Origin: Silene conica
Lineage: Eukaryota; Streptophyta; Magnoliopsida; Caryophyllales; Caryophyllaceae
Direction of reading: 5' to 3'
Length of the DNA stretch: 64,000 bases
Assembly: GCA_029255685.2 (NCBI GenBank)
Contig: CM055319.2
Location: forward strand, 15,842,247 to 15,906,246
Under the pieces are notes generated by a model, which saw only the letters and a list, made by a program, of their open reading frames with translations, had not been told where the DNA came from and ran no database searches. Positions within the stretch are counted from its first letter, which is position 1. The number at the start of each line of letters is the position of its first letter. Made by a program: the position numbers and the translations under genes. Of this stretch, positions 1 through 11,078 are shown one piece after another.

Positions 1-3000
1 AGGAGGAACGGGATGAGTTAGGGGCCCCCTCAAACCAGACCTGGGCCCTTTCTGTTCTGTCTCGGGAACCCAATGAGAGAAATTGAAGAGTGGGGTAGAT
101 TCTATAGTGCCCTAGTTATTTTGTGCTAACAATTTTTGCAGGGGCGGAATGAGGTAAGTAATGATGTGTACATGGTTAATGATGCATTGTATTCTATGAG
201 TTTGATATCGGAAAGTGATTGAGAAATGTATTACTTTAAGTATTGAGGACATGGAAATTGAAATACGAGTTGAAATATGAGCTTGGCTAGTAGGATGATA
301 TGCATGAGAAGAATGCGACTGATATCGAAACGCTGATTGATATAAACGATTGAATCAAAATTTTCAGGAATGAGTGTATATTTATTGTATACTGAATTAG
401 AGTGATATGATCATGTGTTATGGTGTCTCGAATTGTCTATAGGATATCTGGTTATTAAATGACTAACGTAACTTTTGCAATATATTGCTTGGTATTTGGA
501 TATGACCTATCAAATTTAAATGTTATAGTAATTCATGTCTAAGTGATATGTGGAATGTGCTGCCCCAAGCCATGAGTGTCATGCATATAGTTGTGTGTTA
601 CATTAGTATATACATGTATAAATATCCAGACATTTAGATGATCTACTTTTCTGTTACGCAACCTTTACCGTGTTTTAGGTGACTATTACAGAATGAAATA
701 ATGAATAAATGTTAATATGGTACAAGTGATGTCTATGCTTCAAATATATGCCAACGTGTTTCGAAAGAAGAATGGTTGAAATTCGATGTAGTAATGTGAG
801 ATCAAAACTATATGCGTTCACGCTTTCATATGATGAGCCATGTAAAAATTTAATGAGTCGTTATTTAATTGTGATTCTTGCAAGTTGCCTAATTTTCTGT
901 TGAATTGCTGTAAAATTCTTGCTAGATGGATTGAGTTATAAAATTGTATTAAATGATTTCCTTGACATATGCATTCGGTTCTTTTTCTATGTACATCTAG
1001 TCCTTTATATTTTCTCAAAACTATAATCGCTCACACGTTAGATAAACTGTTATTTAATTAGGGTGGTAAGTTGCTGCATAATATCTAATTGGTGAACTTA
1101 TGAGATATGTAAGTACGTATAAAAGTTTAATCGAATGTGAATTATGTGATGCGACCACGTGATATCCTGATATGACATTAGTAACATGAATAGTAGGCAT
1201 ATGGTATGAGTATGAACCTCATTATGTGATAGCGTAACCTTGTTTATTTCGTCAAGTTTAATATAGAATCGTTCCAACTATATGTTTAATATTATGACCT
1301 CAAAATGGATGTGTGCTGCTCATATGTGATGTTAAAAGCATGTTTATCTGTGCCAAGTGGCAGGATGAAATTTAATTGGTAAGCATATTAGCATAATATA
1401 GCAATCTAATGGTTATACATAATTGTGATTATTTGAACAATGTGAATCTAGTTGATGTTCTTTCGTATATTGATGGTTTACCTCTGTCTAGTCCTCTGAG
1501 ATTATAGTCCTTATAATTTTTTTTTCGAGTATATTGTTATACCATACAGTGAATCGCATAAGGTTATACTTAGAATCTGATCACGATGTGTTGAATTATC
1601 AAATTGTTAACATATGATTTATGGAAGTACCAGTTTGGTGAATTCGTTTACTTTTATCGTTAATCCAGTTTTCATAAGTTATGAACTTCAAGAATAATCT
1701 TTTAGCATAGAAGAGTCAGAATGTCTCTATGTAATCTTGTTTCGATCTATAGCTTGTAATATTGTCTTGTGGCTCGTAATTACAATTGTCACAAATTACC
1801 ACTTTAATGTTCCAAAAGTTTCAAAATGATTTCAAGTGATGATCGTCCATAATAATACTTATGTTTTGATAACTATGGTTATTGCAACATGACAAATTCT
1901 GTAGTTACGCATTGATGAAACCCTGCTTGAATGTTTAATTGTTGCGCATTGTATACAATCCTTATTTTGCGAGTCGTATATAGAAATAGTTTCATGATAA
2001 ATGAAGTAATATGAGTAGACGAGAAATGTACTTAAGTGATTGTGTTAACTCATTGATATTGGGAATGTTAAACGGTCATGTGAGTTTATAAATGGTGTAC
2101 ATTTTGTGAACTATGACAATGATTCCATGTTTAATTACGTTAATTAATTCTGCTTCTATATTATGAATATGAGCATGAGACACTTTAACTGGTCAAGTGT
2201 GAACTATGAGCTTCTTGCTTGTTTACATTGTAATAAGTATAATAATTTTGTGTTACATTTTCAGAGATATGTAAATGTTAGCTACCCTGATTTTGTTTTA
2301 CTGCGTAACACGATTTTACCGATCCTGTTATTAATATTATTGTTCGAGGTTGTATGAAGTACTTGTTACCTGTTATTTAATTATGACGGTTTTATGTGCT
2401 AATTTTATCTCTGTTGCGTTATTAGTAATTGATTCACATTTTATCTTATTAAGTTTAATCTTTTGTTTTGGAGATGGGTTTAATTTTGAGATGGGCTGTC
2501 CTGTGTAATTGATTGATTTGAAGTATAAAGACAATATTGAATTGTTAGGTTGGGAACAAGCGTGCCATTATTACTGTCCTTCGAAGAGTGAAAATCCATT
2601 GTTATTAGCACTAGAGCTTGAACCATGATATTTTGTCAAGTGAGCTAGTATTTTTTCCTAAGTTAGTGGTCTGAGAAGTATTGAGATGTTGACTTTTGTT
2701 GATAAGCTTAAGTTGATTATTTTGACAGTAAGATTGTTAAGTGGTATTCTGTTTGATTTGTCGATTTCTGTGACCTCGACTCGTGGGTGAGTAGCTTAGA
2801 GTTTTACTCTAAGTGTTGAGCACGGTTCTTTGAACCTTTGACAAATAATGATATTGAATTGAGATTGGTTACTAGCAATGAGTTATGGGGCATGCGTGCC
2901 GAGTTATATATTTACGGTCCAGAGTGACCAAGGTTCTTGAGTTACATTATTTGGTTTGGAATCGATATGAGATGGAGGTATTGTTTAGCGGTTTATCCGC

Positions 3001-3312
3001 CAGTTCACTCACCCCTTGTCTTTGGTCTTAGATTCGACGAGGAGTGCGATACTTGGTTACTTGAAGTAAGATGGTACGGATAACGTAATGAGTAAGACGG
3101 AGTAATGAGCTGGGATTTGTATAATGAGGTTACGGGGACGTAACCGTGTTTTAAGGAAGATGGGATTGTAAAATCTTTTGTTTTATGATATGGCTGGTAT
3201 TTAAGACATGCTAATTGGTGTGTCGTGCTTGTTTGAATTTACCTAATAACTTGATTACTTATGTTATGCTTTTACTGTGTTTCGTGAAGTATCCTTTAAT
3301 TTGGTATACGCT

Positions 3313-3350
3313 AAACTTTGGGGACAAAGTTTCTTTAAACGGGGGTAGAA
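3313..3350 (+). other. Duplicate stem-loop and polypurine-like block
   Basis: The 20-mer AAACTTTGGGGACAAAGTTT (3313-3332) forms an 8-bp stem with loop GGGA. A purine run (AAACGGGGGTAGAA) follows, then TGTAACC at 3351, which resembles an LTR start. The arrangement copies that of the real 3' LTR boundary about 150 bp downstream. It could be a second plus-strand priming site or an old duplication of the boundary. Confidence 0.45.
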
Positions 3351-3467
3351 TGTAACCTTTCGTGTTTTATTTCATGTTTAAAGTATTTTGATCAGTTTCG
3401 AGGTGATAGGTGTCACGCTTTGATTTCGTTATGTTTCTAAGTAAACGGTTTGTTGGCTACGGAATGT

Positions 3468-3500
3468 GAACTTCGGGACGAAGTTCATTTTAAGGGGGGA
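3468..3500 (+). other. Stem-loop and polypurine tract before LTR (chromovirus copy 1)
   Basis: GAACTTCGGGACGAAGTTC (3468-3486) is an 8-bp stem with loop GGA. The polypurine tract TTTTAAGGGGGGA follows (3488-3500), and the LTR starts four bases later. The tract is the expected plus-strand primer and fixes the element's orientation as plus. Confidence 0.75.
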
Positions 3501-4814
3501 AGACTGTAATACCCCGTATTTATTTCATTTATTATTAACTATTTCGAGGATGATGTTGGCTTATCGAACATTAATATTTGATAGTTAGCTTATCAAGTAA
3601 GTAGTGCTATATTTTATACGATGTTAGTAATGGTCGAGTATGCGAATTAGGAAGATACCGTGTTTAAGTATGAGGCGAAATTTGGGCCTCGAGTCGTGTG
3701 TCAAGGCTGGAGAAAGCCCAGCTTGATAATACATACATACAAACCCACGAACACCCAAACTCATGCTCACACAAACTCAACAAAATCTATCTGCCACTCC
3801 CTTATAAACACCTCTTATAACCCTAACCCTAACCCTACAACGCCTCCCTCACACTCACCATCAAGCTGCCGTCATCTCTGGTACTAGGAGGAGGGATTAC
3901 TTGGTGGTTTTGGGGTGATCTAAGTGGTTCGTTTTGCATCTGAAAACGGGTACATACAACCTGCCTCTACTTTTCCAGTTTCTGTCCAACTTCAATTCGT
4001 GATTTCGTGTGTATAATCATGCTTTTAGATTCTGATCTTTGTGTAGTTTTAATCCATGACATTCAGTAGTTATATTTGGGTCAGAGTTTAGTCGTCGTTG
4101 GTCACTGTTGACCGTCGATGTGGTGGTTTAACCCTCCTGTCGGAGTCGGGTTTACAGTATTGTTTTATCGTGTTGGATGGGTGTGTTTATGCCTTGATTC
4201 ATTTTATAGTCTGGTTATATTTTTGTAAGTTTGTTAGAGTCGTTTGAAGGATGGTAGTCAGGGGTTCAGGTGGTGGTTGTCGCGGTGGTTGTTGGTGCGT
4301 CGTGTCAGTGCTACAGCAGGATTCGAATTGGGGTGGTGTCGACAATGAGTTGTTTTCTGAACAGAGTCTGAACAGGAGCTTTGGGTCGGTAATTTTATTC
4401 CAGTCCTTTTTACAATCGTCATGAATGTAAGGGTAGATTGTTAGAAGGTAGTACGAAGTCTGTGGTGGTGGATCTTGTGGTGGTTCGTGGTTGTTGTGGG
4501 TGAGTTTAAAATGGGTTTTGTTTTACTACCAAAACCGTAAAAACAGAGTGTAGTGGTGGTGTGCTGGGTTCTGGGCGTCTGTTTGGTGTCGTGGTAGGCT
4601 AACGACAGCCACTGGTCTCCTCCCTGGAACCACCGTGGCTCAGAGGCGAGCCTAGTGGTCCCAGTGGGGAATCCGGGGGCTGCGGTCGGTGTTAGGGGCG
4701 GTGGTTGACAAGGGGTCGCAGGCTGTTTTCGGTGTTTCGCGAAGGGTCTGATGAACGTGTTGATGAATGTTGGCTTATTGATAACTCACATGTTGATGAA
4801 CGTGTTGATCATTG

Positions 4815-4860
4815 TTTTTATTATTATTATTATTATTATTATCATTATTAGTATTACTCT
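4815..4860 (+). repeat. TTA/TAT microsatellite
   Basis: This is a run of about fifteen TTA-like triplets with a few interruptions. It sits inside the LTR of chromovirus copy 1 in a wider AT-rich stretch. Confidence 0.8.
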
Positions 4861-5679
4861 TATTATTGTTATTTTATGATTACCATTTTTTTTTACTGAT
4901 TGATTTACTACTATGGTGATTTTATAATTGTGGGATAATAATGTCATTAGTATTAGTATTATTATTATTAAGTATGTTTTTGACAAATGCTATAATTGTA
5001 TATCATGTTTAATAATATTTAAGTTCTTATTATTGTTATTATTACTAGTCGTGTTATTAGCAATTGTTATGGTTGATGTTGTTGTTAATATTGTTATTAG
5101 TATTATCAAGAATAATATCGTATCAAATGTTATTGCTATTAATCGTATTATTAGTAATATACGGTTATTAATATTATTAAGGAATATTTTGTTGACAACT
5201 AATTAATTATATTATTGTTGTTATGGATTTATAATAATTGATTAATTGATCGTATGTTATGTTCAGTAAGTTTATATATATAGTAAGTCTATAATTAGTA
5301 AATCTATATTTGACTAATGGTGTTTGATATGAATAAGTTGCTAATAACATATGGTGTCTATGTGGGTATGTTGATATGTATACTTACAGTATGGGATAAG
5401 TGTATCAATTAGGAACATGATCGAATAAATTTAGTAGTGCTTGGTGGTTGGTTAGAAATTGATATTAAGTACTGTTTATAGGAACTGAGTTCGTTGTGGA
5501 ATAATTCTGGCAGCTGTTCAATTGTCGTTCTGCAAGTTGAGGTAGGGGAAATACGTTGCATGTTATAATGTTTGCTCAGTTGTTATTGATGATTACCATG
5601 AATGTTTTATACTAATGCTTGGTTGATATACCATGATATTTGTTTATATATATATTCTGTGATACGATATGAGTTGAGG

Positions 5680-5895
5680 AGATAAAAGGGTCTGTGTGGC
5701 GTGGAGATAAAGGGTCTGTGTGGTGCGGAGATAAAGGGTCTGTGTTTGGTGCGGAGATAAAGGGTCTGTGTTTGGTGCGGAGTATATTGGGTCTTGTGAT
5801 TGGAGCGGAGTACATTGGGTCTTGTGATTGGTGTGGAGTATATTGGGTCTTGTGATCGGTGCGGAGTTTATTTGGTGTTGGACCGGTGCGGAGTA
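5680..5895 (+). repeat. Minisatellite in chromovirus copy 1 LTR
   Basis: About seven tandem units of roughly 25-32 bp are present, built on GGTGCGGAGATAAAGGGTCT and drifting to GGAGTATATTGGGTCTTGTG in the later units. The block lies in the LTR upstream of its end. The other two chromovirus copies carry different tandem arrays in their LTRs. Confidence 0.75.
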
Positions 5896-6278
5896 TAGTA
5901 TATTGTTGTCTTATTTATCTTTCTACTCAACCTCGCGGTTGACCCTGTGTATTCGTGTGACACCTACGATGATCCGGAATGGGGAGTAGATCTTACAGGT
6001 CAGTGACAGATGGACTGGGAGCTTGGGCATGGAGAGAGACATGGCATGGACCTACTTAGAGTTAGATCACATTTAGATATCGTCAGTTGTACTTTCATTT
6101 TATCAAGTTTGGAGCTCGTAATTGTTGTAATACCAAGTTCAAATTTAATCAGCATTTATATAAATTACCTTTGGTTGTTTACCTTGTTATTCACTACCTC
6201 GGATATTCCGGGATGGTAACAGTCCTATTTATTTGAGAATGTCTTGCTAAAGGCTCTTAAATAAATGGGGGTGTTACA

Positions 6279-7610
6279 TTGGAACACCATTAAAGACATG
6301 GCGGTGCATAGGGCCGAATTTGGGAGTTCACGTGGGAATTCACGAAGGTTGAATGTGGAGATAAATAAGGTTTTAGCTCTTGAGACAACCGTTGAAGCCC
6401 GTTTGAAAAGCTTGAGGCAACCCAGCTGAAGCATGAAAGTGCGAACCTAGTTACTACGGTTGACAACACGGGTGAGACTGCGGAGTTGAGAGAACTTGTT
6501 CATGCTCTAATGAAACAAGTTTTGGAAATGGAAAAGGCTCAAGTGGCTTCTATGAAGACTTTTGAAAGCCAATTAGCAATCTTAGCTGCTAATCAGATTG
6601 CTAACTCTCCGGTCGATTCTGAGAGTTCCATGGAGACATTAAATGCTAGAAATCTTAGGAGTGGTCGTGCTTATGAGGGACCAACCCCAAAGGATGATTC
6701 TGCCGCAGTTCAGGACGAAGAAATTGATCCCGTGCACAGGTCAGGAGGTCGACCAACCACAACATCAGGTCGACCGACCTCGACACCTGACCTGAGATTA
6801 GTTTCTGCAAAATAGAAAAATTCCGATAATACAGCGTCTGGTCGACCGACCGCTATACCAGGTCGACCGACCAGGGTTCCTGAGCAGATTGCGATTTCTA
6901 ATCCTGAATCGTTGGATCCTTCCCTAATTCAAGACCTCACTGAGATTCTACAGCTGAAAAAGCCGAAGGTTGCTGATCCTACGGCTAGTGTTACCGTTCC
7001 GTATCCCGAACGATTGAAGAATTCCAAAGAGGATCGGAAATTCGGTAAGTTTTTGGAGATGGTGAAGAATCTTGAGGTAACCATCCCTTTCACTGACTTA
7101 ATTACCCAGGTACCTTCTTATGCTAAATTTATGAAAGATATCTTGAGTCTTAAGAGAAATTTTCAGGACGAAGGTGATGTTGCTTTTGTGGAGGAATGTT
7201 ATGTTCTTTCACAAAATAATATAGCACCCAAGTTGAAAGACCCAGGTAGTTTTTCTATCCCTTGTACTATAGGTAATCATGTTATAGGGAAAGCCCTTTG
7301 TGATCTAGGGGCTAGTGTCAGTGTCATACCATTAGGGGTCTTAGAGGATGTCCCAGTTAGAGTGGGCAAGTTCTTTATTCCTGTTGATTTCGTTGTTTTA
7401 GACATTGCTGAGGATAGTCAAATACCTATTATTTTAGGTAGACCATTTTTACACACAGCTGGGGCTGTAATACATGTCAAACGCGAGATCATTACTTTAC
7501 AGGTTGGAGATGACACTATCGAGTTTAGTCTTGCCCATAAGGCAACTACTCTTACTGATGATACTTGTTGCTCCATTGATATTATAGACAGGAATGTTAT
7601 CCGTAACTGA
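6279..7610 (+). pseudogene. Athila copy 1 gag-protease region (fossil)
   Basis: The left part matches the gag of Athila copy 2 (the same VAVHRAE-type motif begins both). The right part is an aspartic protease domain with the motif CDLGASVSVIP and a later IPIILGRPFL block (about 7260-7490), the usual Ty3 retropepsin layout. Between them lies a linker with GRPT repeats, encoded by the 21-bp palindrome cassettes at 6747 and 6840. Retropepsin would mature the gag-pol polyprotein in the virus-like particle. The region is broken and serves only to identify the family. Confidence 0.8.
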
Positions 7611-7619
7611 AGGGAATCC

Positions 7620-9380
7620 TTGACCAAGGATCCCTTAGATGATTTGACAGTTTTGGATAAGTGTGCAGGTAATCCAGCTGAAGATGCTGAAGAGCTGGAT
7701 GTGTTGGAAGCAGAGATAGAGGAATATGAGCTGACTGAAGAAGAGGATGAGAAGCTCATAAGCTTGGCTAATGCTAATCTGGTAAACATGTGCTATTCCA
7801 TTAGTACTGATTCTGTTCAGGCCGTTGAGGTAAAGGTACCAGAGCGTAAGCCACTTCGTCCTAATCTTAAATATGTTTTCCTAGATGATACTGAGCAATA
7901 CCCTGCAATTGTTAGTTCTAAACTCGATCCTGACCAACTTTCTGCCTTAATGACTCTTCTCAAAAAGAATAGGAAAGCTTTAGGTTATTCTTTGGATGAC
8001 ATTAAGGGCATCAGTCCTGATGTTTGCATACATAGGATAGAGCTAGAGGAAGGGCATAAGCCCTATAGACAGGGTCAACGTAAGTTGAATCCTAAGATGC
8101 AGGAGGTGGTTATGGCTGAGGTAATGAAACTTCTTGATGCAGGTATCATCTATTCAGTTGGCAACTCCAAGTGGGTTAGCCCAGTTCAGGTGGTTCCTAA
8201 GAAAGGAGGAACCACAGTGGTTAAAAATGATAAAAATGAATTAATACCCACTAGAGTAGTAACAGGGTGGCGGATGTGCATAGATTATAGACAGTTAAAT
8301 GCCGCCACCAAGAAGGACCATTTCCCCCTTCCTTTTGTTGTCCAAATGACTAAAAGACTTGCTTCTAATAAATTCTTCTTTTTTCTAGATGGTTATTCAG
8401 GTTTTTTCCAGATCCCTATCCATCCTGATGATTAGAGTAAGACTACTTTTACATGCCCACAAGGTGTTTTTGCATATCGCAGAATGCCTTTTGGGTTTTG
8501 TAATGCTCCTGCCACCTTTCAAAGGTGTATGACGGGTACCTTTTCTGACTTTATAGAAAACATCATGGAGGTATTTATGGATGATTTTTCTGTTTATGGT
8601 AATGCGTTTGATCAATGCTTAGCTAATCTTGATAAAGTCTTGCAGCGATGTATTGATGTAAACCTTGTCTTAAAATGTGAAAAGTGTCAGTTTATGGTTA
8701 CTGAAGGGGTAGTGTTAGGGCATCTAATATCTGATAAAGGTATACATGTAGATAAAGCAAAAGTGTAGGTGATTGAGCAATTACCCCCTCCTGTTAATGT
8801 TAAGGGGGTGAGAAGTTTCTTAGGATATGCAGGGTTTTACCGGCGTTTCATTAAGGACTTTTCTAAAATTGATAAACCACTTACACAATTGCTCCTTAAG
8901 GATGCTGTCTTTGATTTTACTGATGAGTGCCTTTAAGCTTTTAACAGGTTGAAGGAAGCTTTGGTCTCAGCACCAATCATCCAGCCACCAGATTGGGATC
9001 TCCCATTTGAGATCATGTGCGATGCTAGTGATTATGCTCTAGGTGCTGTGCTTGGCCAAAGGAAGAACAAGGCTCTTAATGCTATATACTATGCGAGCCG
9101 CACCCTAGATGAGACTCAAGTCAACTTTTTCACCACTGAGAAGGAGATGCTAGCTGTGATCTTTACCTTAGAGAAATTAAGGTCCTATTTGGTAGGTAAT
9201 AAGGTAATTGTTTACACTGACCATGCAGCTTTGAAAGGTCTCTTTCAGAAGAAAGATTCGAAGCCAAGGCTTTTAAGATGGATATTCCTTCTCCAAGAGT
9301 TTGACATTGAGATTAGGGACAAGAAAGGCGCAGTAAATGTGGTAGCTGACCACCTATCTCGTCTTCACTTGACTGATGGG
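7620..9380 (+). pseudogene. Athila copy 1 reverse transcriptase and RNase H region (fossil)
   Basis: Reverse transcriptase motifs are readable: the WVSPVQVVPKKGG entry block, CIDYRQLNAAT, the DGYSGFFQIPI block with its catalytic aspartate, MPFGFCNAPATFQRCM, and VFMDDFSVY containing the catalytic pair DD. RNase H follows with [14 protein letters not shown] and [10 protein letters not shown], ending in VADHLSRL at the tether. The order RT then RNase H, with integrase after it, is that of Ty3-type elements. The region is broken in several places. Confidence 0.85.
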
Positions 9381-10195
9381 GAAGACTCTTTACCTATTGA
9401 TGATTCATTTCATGATGAGAGTTTATTTGTCATTTTAACAGTTCAGGTTCTTATTCCTCTCCTTGGTATGCTGATTTTGCTAATTTTCCTGTCACAGGTA
9501 AAATCCCTCCTCAGTTGTCATGGCAACAAAAGAAGAGATTTATGTTTGATGCAAAACAGTATTTTTGGGATGACCCCTATGTTTTCAAAGAATGCGGAGA
9601 TGGACTTATCTGGAGATGCGTCCCCCAGTGGGAGGTGAAGGACATTCTGGAAGCATGTCACTATTCTCCGTATGGTGGTCACCACAGTCCATCTAGGACC
9701 GTGGCCAAGGTATTACAGTCTGGTTTTTATTGGCCTACTTTGCATGCTGACTGTAGGAATTTTGTAGGTACCTGTGATGCCTGTCAAAGAACTGGGAATG
9801 TCTCAAAAAGACATGAGATGCCGCAGGTTGGTATTTTAGAGGTAGAGATTTTTGATGTTTGGGGCATTGATTATCAAGGACCTTTTCCAAGTAGTCAAGG
9901 TAACATGTATATTCTTGTAGCCGTTGATTATGTTTCTAAGTGGGTAGAAGCTATTGCTACTCCCCATTGTGATGCAAACGCTGTTATTAAAATGTTTAAG
10001 AAAATCATATTTCTTCGTTTTGGTGTCCCTAGGGTTGTCATTAGTGATGGAGGTATGCATTTTAAAGAGAAACGATTAGGTGACTTGCTAAATAAATTCG
10101 GTGTCCAACATCGTAGGAGTTTAGCATATCATCCTCAGACTAGTGGTCAAGTTGAGATCTCCAATAGAGAACTCAAGGAGACCCTAGCCAAAGTT

Positions 10196-10511
10196 TATTT
10201 TTTTTGGTGTAAATGTGAGTCGTATATATAGAATATCGAAAACAAGTATACAGGGGAGATCAAAAACAAAAACAACAAACTATGCCCATCCCTGATTACT
10301 TCATCAGGGGGGCTTACAAGCCAAAAACAATGCTATGCTCGGTTCATCTGCAGCTTCATACTACTCATACGATCCGTCACTAGCCTTTGGATCTCTTTAG
10401 CCACTCTTTCAGGTCTGTCCAAGATATTATCAATTCTAGCTTTATTTCTCTTCATCCATATTGTATGACAATAGGCATTAAAAACCATTGCTTGCATTCC
10501 CTTGTCCCTCT
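10196..10511 (-). mobile_element. 5'-truncated L1-type LINE tail
   Basis: This 316-bp insertion is flanked by a perfect 15-bp TSD (ACCCTAGCCAAAGTT at 10181-10195 and 10512-10526). Its A-rich tail is on the minus strand, seen as T-rich sequence at the left end. Reading leftward on the minus strand, the first part translates as the end of a plant L1 ORF2 (the zf-RVT-adjacent tail CHTIWMKRNKARIDNIL, then RPERVAKEIQRLV), ending in a stop near 10337. About 140 bp of 3' UTR follows. This is typical of a 5'-truncated, target-primed insertion. Confidence 0.85.
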
Positions 10512-10525
10512 ACCCTAGCCAAAGT

Positions 10526-10728
10526 TGTAATAACCCGACCCACCACGGTCGTAACACAACCCCAATAAGATGGGTGCACACTTTTGGGCACATTATATGT
10601 CCTCACTTAAGCCCAAAAGCACAAGGCCTTGTTACTAAGTGGTGGGTGGAAGCTATTATAAACATATCACAAGCCTCACATTCTACCGATGTGGGACAAT
10701 TTTCTTCTCATACTCTTAGGGCGTTACA
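10526..10728 (-). repeat. TRIM LTR (left)
   Basis: This 203-bp repeat starts TGTAATAACCCGACCC and ends GGGCGTTACA as read on the plus strand. It is the 3' LTR in the element's own minus orientation. Confidence 0.9.
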
Positions 10729-10875
10729 AATTCCCCCACTTAAAGAACACAACGTCCTCGTTGTGCCTCAAACTTGACCACAACCAGGGCCATAATCCTC
10801 CCCCGCTAAGTGTGTGACCCGGGTACTCTCGACCACAGGCTCACCCCACGGTCGCAGGGTTGCTCTGATACCATT

Positions 10876-11078
10876 TGTAATAACCCGACCCACCACGGTT
10901 GTAACACAACCCCAATAAGATGGGTGCACACTTTTGGACACATTATATGTCCTCATTTAAGCCTAAAAGCACAAGGCCTTGTTACTAAGTGGTGGGTGGA
11001 AGCTATTATAAACATATCACAAGCCTCACATCCTACCGATGTGGGACAATTTTCTTCTCATACTCTTGGGGTGTTACA
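10876..11078 (-). repeat. TRIM LTR (right)
   Basis: This 203-bp repeat starts TGTAATAACCCGACCC and ends GGGGTGTTACA. It is the 5' LTR in the element's minus orientation; the primer-binding complement lies just left of it. Confidence 0.9.

Larger units (their letters stand above)
1..3504 (+). mobile_element. Interior of chromovirus-like LTR element (copy 1), no coding seen
   Basis: This is the inner part of a Ty3-type LTR element that runs in from the left edge and ends at the polypurine tract before the LTR at 3505. I found no gag, protease, reverse transcriptase or integrase motif on either strand, only short chance frames in AT-rich sequence. It may be a non-coding, LARD-like derivative, or only a non-coding 3' part may be in view. 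Assignment to the Tekay-type chromoviruses is inferred from the LTR start (TGTAATACCCCG), the stem-loop plus polypurine tract, and the LTR length. Confidence 0.55.
3505..6278 (+). repeat. 3' LTR of chromovirus copy 1
   Basis: This 2774-bp LTR starts TGTAATACCCCG and ends GGGTGTTACA, and it follows directly on a polypurine tract. The base after the end belongs to Athila gag, so the element was inserted into Athila copy 1. The TSD expected on the right is TTGGA (6279-6283); its partner lies outside the window. A TATA-like stretch is near 3800. The middle (about 4790-5280) is very AT-rich with TTA microsatellites, and a tandem block lies near the 3' part. No coding is seen. Confidence 0.85.
10526..11078 (-). 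mobile_element. TRIM (terminal-repeat retrotransposon in miniature)
   Basis: This 553-bp element has 203-bp LTRs and a 147-bp interior, flanked by the TSD AAAGT (10521-10525 and 11079-11083). The interior ends on the plus strand with GGTTGCTCTGATACCA, the complement of a tRNA-Met-type primer site. It begins with a C-rich run, a polypurine tract on the minus strand. The element therefore points minus. There is no coding capacity, as usual for TRIMs. The LTRs differ at about seven of 203 positions; at the often-used plant rate of 1.3e-8 per site per year this suggests roughly one to one and a half million years. Confidence 0.9.

Noticed and set aside
3818-3836. Three CCCTAA-like units resembling telomere repeats
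   Set aside because: Only about three units, reading AACCCT rather than the plant AAACCCT, within the LTR leader just after a TATA-like stretch. Too short for an interstitial telomere.
4786-5206. Ile-rich frames on both strands
   Set aside because: They are translations of TTA/ATT microsatellite sequence in an LTR.
6747-6872. CRISPR-like regularly spaced repeats
   Set aside because: The direct repeats are only 12 bp with 9-bp spacers in pairs, inside plant retroelements. There is no leader, array or cas context.
7418-7789. Ser-rich 123-codon minus-strand frame
   Set aside because: It is the antisense shadow of the acidic protease-linker region of Athila copy 1.
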